A stretch of DNA of 64,000 bases from Streptomyces spinosisporus (lineage in GTDB: Bacteria; Actinomycetota; Actinomycetes; Streptomycetales; Streptomycetaceae). A program made the position numbers and the translations under genes. The notes under the pieces are model-generated. The model ran no database searches and had not been told where the DNA came from. It was given only the letters and a program-made list of their open reading frames with translations. Below are positions 16,568 to 23,672 of this stretch, one piece after another (position 1 is the first letter of the stretch; every line of letters begins with the position of its first letter). The stretch spans positions 612,312 through 676,311 of the forward strand of contig NZ_JALDAX010000003.1 of assembly GCF_022698145.1 (NCBI RefSeq). The letters are read 5' to 3'.

Positions 16568-17532
16568 GCGTCGCCATCCTCGTGCCGTGGCGGCCCGACG
16601 GCGGCCCGCGGCAAGCGGTCTGGGAATGGTCACACCGGCAGTGGGCCAACTGGCATCCCGACTGCGAGATCGTCACCGGGGCCTGCCCGGACGGCCCGTG
16701 GTCCAAGGGTGCAGCCGTCGCCGACGCCCTGGCGCAGACCGACGCCGACGTCCTGGTCGTCGCCGATGCGGACGTGTGGTGCCCGACCGTGCTGTACGCC
16801 ATCGAGGAGGTCGTCTCCGGACGGGCCCGGTGGGCGATGCCGCACCAGAACGTCCGGCGCCTCACCGAGGAAGCCACGCGGTCGGTCTTGGGCGGAGCCT
16901 CGCTGTCCGGCCAGCCAACCGCAGAGATCCACCGGGGCATGCCGGGTGGCGGCATCGTCGTCCTCGACCGCCAGGTCCTCGAAGGCGTTCCCATGGACCC
17001 GCAGTTCCAGGGGTGGGGGCAGGAAGACCAGGCCTGGGCGCTCGCTCTGGAGACGCTGGCCGGCCCGATGTGGCGAGGCGACAGCGACCTGTTCCACCTG
17101 TGGCATCCGCCCGCTCCGCGCCGGTCCCGCTCGGTCGGTTCGGCCGAGTCTCTCGCCCGCTACCGCCGCTATCAGGCGGCGTCCGGCCAGCAAGCCCAGA
17201 TGCGGGCGCTCGTGGCCGAGTTCTGTCCGACCCCGCTGGAGGGATCACCGATGACGTACAGGTACCGCAACGACAACACCGGGGACGAGGTAGAGCGGGC
17301 CCGCCCTGATGCTCGGCTGGAGATGCTGCCGAACTGGAAGCGCATCGCCGAGCTCACCCCGGAGCCGGAGCAGACTCCGCCGGCGGGACCGCCGGAGCGG
17401 CCAACCGCGCAGGACGCGAAGGTCAAGTGGGTGGAGTACGCGAACAGCGTCGCCAAGGACTCTGAAGAGGCGGCCGAGATCGCGACGCTCACGAAGGCGG
17501 AGCTGGTCGAGCGCTACGGCAAGGAGGCCTGA
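16564..17532 (+). CDS. Galactosyltransferase-like GT-A enzyme fused to a small phage head protein
   Basis: The 322-residue frame starts at GTG 16564 overlapping the methyltransferase stop. Residues 1-225 are a glycosyltransferase: VAILVPWRPDGG, a metal-binding DAD at 68-70 and GWGQED at 150-155. The last is the hallmark of the GT7 C-terminal/chondroitin-polymerase type domain. Residues 230-322 are unlike any glycosyltransferase. Beginning MTYRYRNDNTGDEVERARPDA and ending in an acidic helical KAELVERYGKEA, they look like the small stand-alone protein that follows the capsid gene in other actinophages. An internal ATG at 17251 has a strong GGAGGG site, so the second part may also be made alone. 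Confidence 0.78.
   Translation: MSVAILVPWRPDGGPRQAVWEWSHRQWANWHPDCEIVTGACPDGPWSKGAAVADALAQTDADVLVVADADVWCPTVLYAIEEVVSGRARWAMPHQNVRRLTEEATRSVLGGASLSGQPTAEIHRGMPGGGIVVLDRQVLEGVPMDPQFQGWGQEDQAWALALETLAGPMWRGDSDLFHLWHPPAPRRSRSVGSAESLARYRRYQAASGQQAQMRALVAEFCPTPLEGSPMTYRYRNDNTGDEVERARPDARLEMLPNWKRIAELTPEPEQTPPAGPPERPTAQDAKVKWVEYANSVAKDSEEAAEIATLTKAELVERYGKEA
17251..17532 (+). CDS. Probable independently translated small head protein (internal start)
   Basis: In frame within the preceding gene, ATG 17251 is preceded by CTGGAGGGATCACCG, a good ribosome-binding site at normal spacing. The 93-residue product begins MTYRYRNDNTGDEVERA, has a Pro-rich middle and ends in a charged helix. It would be a virion or head-completion protein. 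Whether it is produced alone, as a fusion, or both cannot be told from sequence. Confidence 0.45.
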   Translation: MTYRYRNDNTGDEVERARPDARLEMLPNWKRIAELTPEPEQTPPAGPPERPTAQDAKVKWVEYANSVAKDSEEAAEIATLTKAELVERYGKEA

Positions 17533-17535
17533 GCC

Positions 17536-17994
17536 ATGGGGGACTTCGTAACCAACGTCGGGAAAGGAAGGCATGTTCACTATGCCTCCGTTGCCGAGGC
17601 CGGTACCGGCGGTGCGGTGCTGACGGCCGTCGTCCTGGAGGCGACGGGCCTTGAGACGGACGACGCGCTGCAGGACTACGACACCCTGTCCGCGCTGCTG
17701 GCCGGGGCGTCCAACGAGCAGACCACGATGGGCCGCAAGGACCTGGCGAACGTGACGGTCACGGTGGACGACACCGGCAACGAGGCCTCGTGGACTGCAG
17801 ACGACCTGGTCTGGACGGACGCGACCGGCAACGCCACCGGCAAGATCGTCATCTGCTACGACCCGACCGGTGCGACCGCAGACACCGGGCTCATCCCGCT
17901 CACGATCCACGACTTCGCGGTCACCCCAGACGGAACCACGATCACCGCGAGCGTGGACGCGGACGGCGTCGCTGTCTCCAGCAACCCGTCGTAG
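17536..17994 (+). CDS. Phage head-associated protein
   Basis: The 152-residue protein starts 3 bases after its neighbour. It is rich in Thr, Asp and Gly with regular beta-strand alternation (NVTVTVDDTGNEASWTADDL, KIVICYDPTG, TTITASVDADGVAV), like capsid decoration or small tail-spike domains. The N-terminus GDFVTNVGKGRHVHYASVAEAG is followed by a helical stretch. Proteins of this type follow the capsid gene in many Streptomyces phages, and a capsid-decorating role is inferred from position only. Confidence 0.65.
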   Translation: MGDFVTNVGKGRHVHYASVAEAGTGGAVLTAVVLEATGLETDDALQDYDTLSALLAGASNEQTTMGRKDLANVTVTVDDTGNEASWTADDLVWTDATGNATGKIVICYDPTGATADTGLIPLTIHDFAVTPDGTTITASVDADGVAVSSNPS

Positions 17995-18012
17995 CCGAAG
18001 GAGGGCGGGCCG

Positions 18013-20643
18013 ATGGCGCGGAAGTTCACCACCGGCTTCGAGGCCGGTACCGAATGGGACACCACCAACGGCTCGCCCACCATCGTCACGACGCAGGCGA
18101 ACAGCGGCACGCACTCCCTACGCTGCCACCCGACCACCAGCCAGCAGACCTCCATCTCGCAGGAGATCGACCCCGACGGCAACCGCGATCATGTGTTCCT
18201 GAGGGCGTACATCAACGTGGCTACGGCGCCTGCCGCGATGACCGGGATCATGGCATGGTCCGGCGAGAGCACCGACGTCTCCGACTTCTACGGCGTCAAG
18301 ATGACGGCGTCTCGGACACTGATCATCACAGCCAGCGGGAGCACCACAGGCGGCACCGCCACCGCGGCGATCCCGCTGAACACCTGGACCCGGGTCGAGT
18401 TCGACTACGACGACCCGAACGGCACCGGGAAGATCTACATCGACGGGACGCTCGCGACTACGCGGACCGGCATCGCCCTCGAAGGCGGCGTCTACGCCCG
18501 CTTCGGAGTGATCAACCCGACGACGGCGGACATCTACTTCGACGACATCGCCGTCAACGACAGCACCGGGAGCAGCGACAACGGGCTCCCCGGACCCGTC
18601 GCCACCGACCAAGAGGTCACCCTCGGCACGGCCCGCGAGACGAGCGCGGCCCGGCCGATCACCCGCTACGTGCCCAACTTGTCCACCATCGTGGACAACT
18701 TCAACGACGGCACGATCAACGAAGACCTCTGGACGGACTCGTACAACACCGGCCGGATCAGCGAGACGGGCGGCCGCGCCCGGGTCACCTGCGGCACCGA
18801 CTACAACGCCTTCGCCGTCGGCAGCACCTACACACTGACCGGGTCGACGTTCCACGTCCAGGTGTTCCCCAGCCCTGCCGGGGGCGGGACCCTTGAGGCC
18901 TGGTCACAGGTCCTCGTCACCTCGGCAACGCCCGGCACCGACCTCGTCATGGAAGTCGACGCCATCGCGGACGAGCTGAACATGGCGCTGCGCGTCGACT
19001 ACTTCGACCCGGACGCCGTACGCATCCCGTACGACCCCGAGGCGCACGCGTGGTTCCGCATCCGGGAGGACGCAGGAACCCTGTACTGGGAGACGGCCCC
19101 GGACGGCGAGACGTGGACGCAGCGCCGCACCGCGACCACTCCCACGTGGGCGGCGGCCGATGACAACGCGCTGCAGCTGATCTCGCACCGCGATACGGGC
19201 GCGGACACGATCACCGAGTTCGACAACGTGAACACCCTGCCGACCGGGCAGGAAGTGTTCCCTGGGACAGCGCACGAGGCGAGTGCGGCGCGCGGCCTGG
19301 CCGTGGGCAAGGCCTCGCCGCTCGGCGCGGCGGCCGTGACGGACGCTGGCGGCTCGCTGACGGCCGCGAAGAGCACGACGCTGGGCACGGCCCAAGTCGC
19401 GGACGAGGCCCGCCCGTTGACCGTCTCCCGGGCCGCAACCCTCGGCGCGGCCCAGGAGACAGCCACCGCGCAGACACTCACGGCCACGGTCGTCGTGCCG
19501 CTCGGCCTGGCGCAGGAGACCAGCACTTCGGGCCCGCTCACCGTGGCCCGCACGGCCACGCTCGGGCCGGGGCGCGAGGAAGCCGCTGGACGACCGCTCA
19601 CAGCGTCGAAGCACACGGTCCTAGGCGTGGCCCGGGAAGTGTCAGCAGCGGGTGCTGTGGGGCACGCGAGGACGGCTCTGGTCGGCGCGGCCGCGGACAC
19701 GGACACCGCGCTACCGCTGACCGCCGGACACACCGTGGCCACCGGCCCGGCGGGCAGCGTCGACAGCGCGCAGCCCATCACCGCGGCCAAGACGATGCGG
19801 CTCGGCACCGCCCGCAGCCCAGAGCAGGCAGGCGCCGTAGCAACAGCGGGCGAGACCCGCATCAGCGCGGCCGCCAGCCGCGAGACGGGCCGGCCACTCA
19901 CCGGGAGCAAGGCCAGCACGCTCACCGCGGCGGCCGCGCAGGACCTCGCCGGGCCCCTCGCTGGAGGGAAGGCCGGGCGACTGTCGGCGGCCGCCACGGT
20001 GGACAGTGCGCGGGCGTTGGCGGGCGGGAAGGCGCGCACGGTGGCGGGCGCGCGCGAGCGGGCCCACGCGGGCGCACTCACGGGCGCCAAGCGGATCGTC
20101 CTCGGCACGGCCCGCGAGCAGGCGGCCGCCGAGGTGTTGGGCGTGGTCACGTCCGGAGGCCTCGGCTTCGCCCGCGCCATTGAGGGAGCGCGCCCGCTCA
20201 CGGCGGCGAAGGCTGTCACGCTCGGTCCCGCCCGGGCTGCCGAGATCGCCCAGCCGCTCGAGGCCGGGCATCGGATCCCGCTCGGCCGGGCGCGCGCCGT
20301 CGAGCGCGCTCGAGACCTGGCCGCGGGCAAGACCGTGCGGCTCGGCCCGGCACGCTGCAGCGAGCAGGCCACCGCGCTCACCATCAGCGGGCACACCACT
20401 CTCGGCGCGGCCCGCGAAGTCGCGGCGGCTGGCCGGGTGCGGCAGCCGTTCCAGATCCGGCGCCTGCGGACCGCGCACGCCGTGGCCCGGGCCACGGCGT
20501 GGGATGCGCAGAAGCAGCGGCCGGCCGACGAGCTGCTCCCCAGCGTGTCCGGGCCCGTGCTTACTCCATCTACGAGCGGGCCGGTTCTGACCGCGACCGT
20601 TACCGGTCCGTCGCTGCACGCGACTTCGACGCAGGGAGGCTGA
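18013..20643 (+). CDS. Large LamG-like virion protein with 20-residue tandem repeats
   Basis: The 876-residue protein starts at ATG 18013 behind AAGGAGGG. Residues about 1-190 and 215-410 are two concanavalin/LamG-like jelly-roll domains (FDYDDPNGTGKIYIDGT; FRIREDAGTLYWETAPDGETW). Residues 426-805 are 19 consecutive 20-residue units with a loose consensus A-x-P-L-T-A-x-K-x-x-x-L-G-x-A-R-E. A single half unit lies between the two jelly rolls (LGTARETSAARPIT). The C-terminus ends in a Ser/Thr-rich triplet of SGPVLTxxTSGPVLTATVTGP. Position among head genes suggests a head fibre or decoration protein; a tail or receptor-binding fibre is the alternative. Confidence 0.75.
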   Translation: MARKFTTGFEAGTEWDTTNGSPTIVTTQANSGTHSLRCHPTTSQQTSISQEIDPDGNRDHVFLRAYINVATAPAAMTGIMAWSGESTDVSDFYGVKMTASRTLIITASGSTTGGTATAAIPLNTWTRVEFDYDDPNGTGKIYIDGTLATTRTGIALEGGVYARFGVINPTTADIYFDDIAVNDSTGSSDNGLPGPVATDQEVTLGTARETSAARPITRYVPNLSTIVDNFNDGTINEDLWTDSYNTGRISETGGRARVTCGTDYNAFAVGSTYTLTGSTFHVQVFPSPAGGGTLEAWSQVLVTSATPGTDLVMEVDAIADELNMALRVDYFDPDAVRIPYDPEAHAWFRIREDAGTLYWETAPDGETWTQRRTATTPTWAAADDNALQLISHRDTGADTITEFDNVNTLPTGQEVFPGTAHEASAARGLAVGKASPLGAAAVTDAGGSLTAAKSTTLGTAQVADEARPLTVSRAATLGAAQETATAQTLTATVVVPLGLAQETSTSGPLTVARTATLGPGREEAAGRPLTASKHTVLGVAREVSAAGAVGHARTALVGAAADTDTALPLTAGHTVATGPAGSVDSAQPITAAKTMRLGTARSPEQAGAVATAGETRISAAASRETGRPLTGSKASTLTAAAAQDLAGPLAGGKAGRLSAAATVDSARALAGGKARTVAGARERAHAGALTGAKRIVLGTAREQAAAEVLGVVTSGGLGFARAIEGARPLTAAKAVTLGPARAAEIAQPLEAGHRIPLGRARAVERARDLAAGKTVRLGPARCSEQATALTISGHTTLGAAREVAAAGRVRQPFQIRRLRTAHAVARATAWDAQKQRPADELLPSVSGPVLTPSTSGPVLTATVTGPSLHATSTQGG
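19288..20427 (+). repeat. Nineteen tandem 60-bp coding repeats
   Basis: Nineteen adjacent units of exactly 60 bases encode residues 426-805 of the large virion protein. The phase is easy to see from the recurring CTCGGC- start of each unit's Leu-Gly codons, at 19321, 19441, 19501, 20221, 20281 and others. Units have diverged strongly at the DNA level, but none has gained or lost a codon. A degenerate twentieth unit follows at 20428. Confidence 0.9.
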
Positions 20644-20644
20644 C

Positions 20645-21328
20645 ATGCCCGACGTGGGAGACAAGGTCACCGCGAGCCTGGCAGTGTCCCCGCACGCCGG
20701 GGACACGCAGGCCTCGCTCACCGTGACCGCCCCCGACGGCACCACGTCCACACCGTCCGTCTCAACGGCGGACGGCGGCGCCACATGGACGGCACCACTC
20801 ACGTACACCGCGGCGGGCGTCTGGCTGCTGCACTGGGTGGTGACCGGCACTGGCGCCTCGGCGGAGAACCAGCAGGTATCGGTGGCGCCGACCCCGGGCG
20901 CGGGCGCGACCGGGCGCGTATACGCGACGACAACGGACCTGGCGAACTACCTGCGGGCCGCACCCCCGACAGGCGCTGCGGGCCTCCTGGCGGACGCTAC
21001 GCGGATGCTGGAGGCGCGCCTCCTGGCGTTCTGCCGGTACGACGTGGACGACGACGGCATGCCCACCGACGAAGCCGTTGCGGCCGCGATCGCCCGGGCC
21101 GTCTGCGCGCAGGTCGCCTGGTGGGACGAGGTCGGCGACAGCCGCGGCGCGGTCGGTGCCGGCTATGACAGCGTGTCGATCGGATCCGTCAGTCTCGGCC
21201 GCTCTGGCACGGGTGTCTCAGGCGACGACTCCGCGGCCCGCCAGATCGCCCCGCAGGTCATGGACGAACTCCGCGCCCCGGACCTCCACGACAAGTTGTT
21301 CATTGGCGCGCTGGCGGTGCCCTGGTGA
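20645..21328 (+). CDS. Head-tail connector protein with N-terminal Ig-like domain
   Basis: The 227-residue protein opens with a roughly 85-residue Ig-like beta domain (VTASLAVSPHAGDTQASLTVT, later WTAPLTYTAAGVWLLHWVVTG). A helical connector domain follows (ATTTDLANYLRAAPPTGAAGLL, then DATRMLEARLLAFCRYDV and AAAIARAVCAQVAWWDE). This resembles the gp6/gp15-like adaptors that bind the portal ring. Fusion of an Ig domain to the adaptor is a known phage decoration. The start ATG 20645 is 1 base after its neighbour. Confidence 0.75.
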   Translation: MPDVGDKVTASLAVSPHAGDTQASLTVTAPDGTTSTPSVSTADGGATWTAPLTYTAAGVWLLHWVVTGTGASAENQQVSVAPTPGAGATGRVYATTTDLANYLRAAPPTGAAGLLADATRMLEARLLAFCRYDVDDDGMPTDEAVAAAIARAVCAQVAWWDEVGDSRGAVGAGYDSVSIGSVSLGRSGTGVSGDDSAARQIAPQVMDELRAPDLHDKLFIGALAVPW

Positions 21329-21642
21329 GCAAGATCCCGGGCTGGCTGCTGCGCCACCAGATCACGATCGAGCCGTACTTGGGCGAGTCGAGCACCGGCC
21401 CCCGGTATGGGCCTGCGGTCACGGTGCGCGCCTTCGTCGACCAGCAGACCCGGGCCGTCCGGTCGGCGGGCGGTGAGGAGACCACCTCGTCATCCACGGC
21501 CTACGCGGCCCCGGAAACTGTGGCGCCGGCGCTGTCCCGGGTGACGCTGCCCGACGGCCGGAAGACCACGGTCATCGCCGCTCTGCCGCGCGACGGCGGA
21601 GGCCTGCCGACACCCGACCACCTGGAGATCCAACTCCAGTAG
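21325..21642 (+). CDS. Head closure (stopper) protein
   Basis: The 105-residue protein starts at GTG 21325 overlapping the connector stop. The sequence RHQITIEPYLGESSTGPRYGPAVTVRAFVDQQTRAV is a small beta-barrel pattern like the HK97/SPP1 head-closure proteins, which prevent DNA leakage before tail joining. Position between adaptor and neck genes agrees. Confidence 0.7.
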   Translation: MSKIPGWLLRHQITIEPYLGESSTGPRYGPAVTVRAFVDQQTRAVRSAGGEETTSSSTAYAAPETVAPALSRVTLPDGRKTTVIAALPRDGGGLPTPDHLEIQLQ

Positions 21643-21654
21643 CTGGGAGGCCCG

Positions 21655-22005
21655 ATGGCAGCGAACTTCCGGCTGACCTTCCACGGGCCGCAGGTGCAGC
21701 GGGAGATGCGGGCGGGTGCCGCGCGCGGCCTGCTGCTGGGTGCGGAGTTCGTGCTCGCTCAGTCCACCGAGGTCGTGCCGCTCGATGAGGGGCCGCTGCA
21801 GGACTCGGGCGAGACCTCCGTGGACGAGGGCACGTTGCAGGCCGCGGTCTCCTACAACACCCCGTACGCCGTACGCCAGCACGAGGAGCTGGACTACCGG
21901 CACGCCCCGGGCCGCACCGCGAAGTACCTGGAAGGGCCGCTCAACGCGTCCCGAGACGACGTGCTCCGGATCATCGCGGCGCAGATGCGGAGGGCCCTGA
22001 GATGA
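21655..22005 (+). CDS. Neck / HK97 gp10-like head-tail protein
   Basis: The 116-residue protein has a helical N-terminus (MRAGAARGLLLGAEFVLAQSTEVVPLDEGPLQDSG) followed by AAVSYNTPYAVRQHEELDYRH, the typical motif of HK97 gp10-like and minor capsid 2 neck proteins. It would sit between head closure and tail terminator. Start ATG 21655; its 3' end overlaps the next gene by 4 bases. Confidence 0.78.
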   Translation: MAANFRLTFHGPQVQREMRAGAARGLLLGAEFVLAQSTEVVPLDEGPLQDSGETSVDEGTLQAAVSYNTPYAVRQHEELDYRHAPGRTAKYLEGPLNASRDDVLRIIAAQMRRALR

Positions 22006-22442
22006 GCGGCGAGACACACGACGTCGACCTCCTGCGAGGTGTGGCCGAGCTCCTCGCCGCGGAGGACGTCGGAACCTACGACGAGGCGGGAGTCCTGCCT
22101 GCCGACGGGACGGGGATCGTTCTCGGCCGCGTGCCAGACGGCCCGGACCGGGCGATCGGGCTGACCCCGTATCCGGTGTCCGACGACGACTCCACGGACG
22201 CCGTGACGGGCGTGCAGGCGCGCCTACGCGCAGGCACGAACCCGACGGCCGTGGTGCAGCTGGCGAACGACATCTTCAACGTCCTGCACAACCGCCAGAA
22301 CTGGCAGGCGCACGGCGTGCAGGTCGAGATCTCGTGGCGCAACTCCCAAGCCTGGATCGGCCAGGACACGACCGGCCGCATGGAGATCAGCGCGAACTAC
22401 TACTTCCGGACGGTCAGGTCCGGAGCCCACCTGATCGACTGA
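22002..22442 (+). CDS. Tail terminator-like minor capsid protein
   Basis: The 146-residue protein overlaps the neck gene. It has LLRGVAELLAAEDVGTYDE near the N-terminus and later TGVQARLRAGTNPTAVVQLANDIFNVL and RMEISANYYFRTVR, like the minor capsid 3 / tail terminator group that caps the tail tube. Its place just before the tube gene fits. Confidence 0.75.
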   Translation: MSGETHDVDLLRGVAELLAAEDVGTYDEAGVLPADGTGIVLGRVPDGPDRAIGLTPYPVSDDDSTDAVTGVQARLRAGTNPTAVVQLANDIFNVLHNRQNWQAHGVQVEISWRNSQAWIGQDTTGRMEISANYYFRTVRSGAHLID

Positions 22443-22455
22443 AAGGGAAACGGTC

Positions 22456-22935
22456 ATGACGACTCCGGTCACCGACGAGACCGAGCTCGCACGGGAATGG
22501 CGACTTGAGATCAACATGGGTACGGACGAGGCCCCGGACTGGCAGCTCTGCCCCGGGGTGCGCGAGTTCCAGCCCAGCAGCGAGCCGAACATCGAGGACG
22601 CCTCCGACTACGACTCCGACGGCTGGGCGTCGAACGAGAAGACCGCCCAGAGTTGGGAGCTGGCGGTCACGATCCGCCGCAAGGCGAACAAGACCTCCAA
22701 GGTCTACTCGCCGGTCCACGAGGCGATCAGGCTGGCGCACTTCGCGTACGGCGACGCGAACAAGGTGCACCTGCGGTACATGAACCGCAACGGTCTGCCC
22801 GAGGCGTACGAGGGCAAGGCGATCCCGACGTGGGCGCCGTCCGGCGGCGAGTACACGGCGCTCGGAGAGACGGAGATCACCTTCACCGGTGACGGGCCGC
22901 TCACGCCGATCGACAACCCGCTCGCGGGTAGCTGA
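22456..22935 (+). CDS. Major tail tube protein
   Basis: The 159-residue protein starts at ATG 22456 behind AAAGGGAAAC. It has the tail-tube beta barrel pattern: an N-terminal WRLEINMGTDEAPDWQLCPGV, a long loop (SSEPNIEDASDYDSDGWAS), strands AQSWELAVTIRRK and a C-terminal TALGETEITFTGDG. Hexamers stack to make the tube of a siphovirus tail. It lies immediately before the tail assembly chaperone, as expected, and no sheath gene is present, so the tail is non-contractile. Confidence 0.85.
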   Translation: MTTPVTDETELAREWRLEINMGTDEAPDWQLCPGVREFQPSSEPNIEDASDYDSDGWASNEKTAQSWELAVTIRRKANKTSKVYSPVHEAIRLAHFAYGDANKVHLRYMNRNGLPEAYEGKAIPTWAPSGGEYTALGETEITFTGDGPLTPIDNPLAGS

Positions 22936-23456
22936 TGGCGGCAAAGTTCCAGGCGCTCGACGACTTCCTTGATGACTGGCTGGAGCTGCCGGCCAAGTGC
23001 AAGGACGGGCAGACCCGCACGCTCAAGATCCCGTCCCCGGCTGCTGAGGACGGGCTGCGCGTCGAGGCGATCACCAAGGCCGCGGCCCGCCTCTACCTCG
23101 ACGGCACCGAGCCGGACCAGGAGCTGCTCGACAACGACGAAGAGAAGGACCTGTTCAAACTGGTCCTCGGCTCCGTCCACGACGAGATCGCCGCACAGCT
23201 CTCATGGGCCCGCTTCCGGCACGTCGCCCTGACCACCATGGTGTGGGTACTCCAGGACCGCGACCGCGCCGCGGCGTACTGGGAATCCGGTGGCGACCCT
23301 TCTCTCCTCGCCCCGAACCGGGCGGCCCGTCGGCAGCCGAAGTCAGCGCCATCGGCGTCGGCTGCGGCGAGCGGGACCCGGTCACGGGGCTCTACGAGTG
23401 GTACGAGGGCGGGCTCCCGCCGGCGTCGCAAGCCCGGTCCAAAGGCAAGCGGGTAA
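22935..23456 (+). CDS. Tail assembly chaperone, upstream frame (DUF7426-like)
   Basis: The 173-residue protein starts at an ATG overlapping the tube stop. The first 120 residues (FQALDDFLDDWLELPAKCKDG, LDNDEEKDLFKLVLGSVHDEI, FRHVALTTMVWVLQDR) match the DUF7426 tail-chaperone family. The last 50 residues are low-complexity Ser/Thr/Arg (STSGTRAGSRRRR), typical of the overlap region of such genes. It binds the tape measure during tail assembly. A minor product is expected by -1 frameshifting into the overlapping frame that ends at 23668. Confidence 0.8.
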   Translation: MAAKFQALDDFLDDWLELPAKCKDGQTRTLKIPSPAAEDGLRVEAITKAAARLYLDGTEPDQELLDNDEEKDLFKLVLGSVHDEIAAQLSWARFRHVALTTMVWVLQDRDRAAAYWESGGDPSLLAPNRAARRQPKSAPSASAAASGTRSRGSTSGTRAGSRRRRKPGPKASG

Positions 23457-23668
23457 GCCGCCACGACCTGCTGGAGCAGTGGTCGCTGGTAGAGGCGGAC
23501 TTCCAGGACACCTACGGCCTCGACCTGTCCACACCCGGCCTCATGCGGGAGCGGTCGTGGCGCTGGTTCTGCACCCGCCTCTACGGCCTCGTCTCTGCCG
23601 AGTCCCGTATCAGCCGGCACTTCGCACCTCCCCCACCGAAGCAGCCCCGCACACCCCGGAGGAGGTAG
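23297..23668 (+). CDS. Tail assembly chaperone, frameshifted extension
   Basis: A second frame, -1 relative to the upstream chaperone frame, is open across the overlap and runs on to 23668. It encodes GLYEWYEGGLPPASQARSKG and a conserved-looking helical domain (LLEQWSLVEADFQDTYGLDL to RSWRWFCTRLYGL). This is the classical G/GT arrangement. The frame has no good independent start with a ribosome-binding site, so it is most likely reached by frameshifting. A possible slip site is CCCTTCT at 23297-23303, but it is not a perfect X-XXY-YYZ heptamer, so the exact site is uncertain. Confidence 0.65.
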   Translation, partial: PFSPRPEPGGPSAAEVSAIGVGCGERDPVTGLYEWYEGGLPPASQARSKGKRVSRHDLLEQWSLVEADFQDTYGLDLSTPGLMRERSWRWFCTRLYGLVSAESRISRHFAPPPPKQPRTPRRR

Positions 23669-23672
23669 CGCC

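Noticed and set aside
17220..17260. Simple sequencing error explaining the glycosyltransferase/head-protein fusion
   Set aside because: The reading frame and codon use are smooth on both sides and the overlaps of all neighbours are intact; it stays possible but is not preferred.
19288..20427. Regular 60-base spacing suggesting a CRISPR array
   Set aside because: The period is in frame with a protein and units are coding with no identical repeat/spacer structure.
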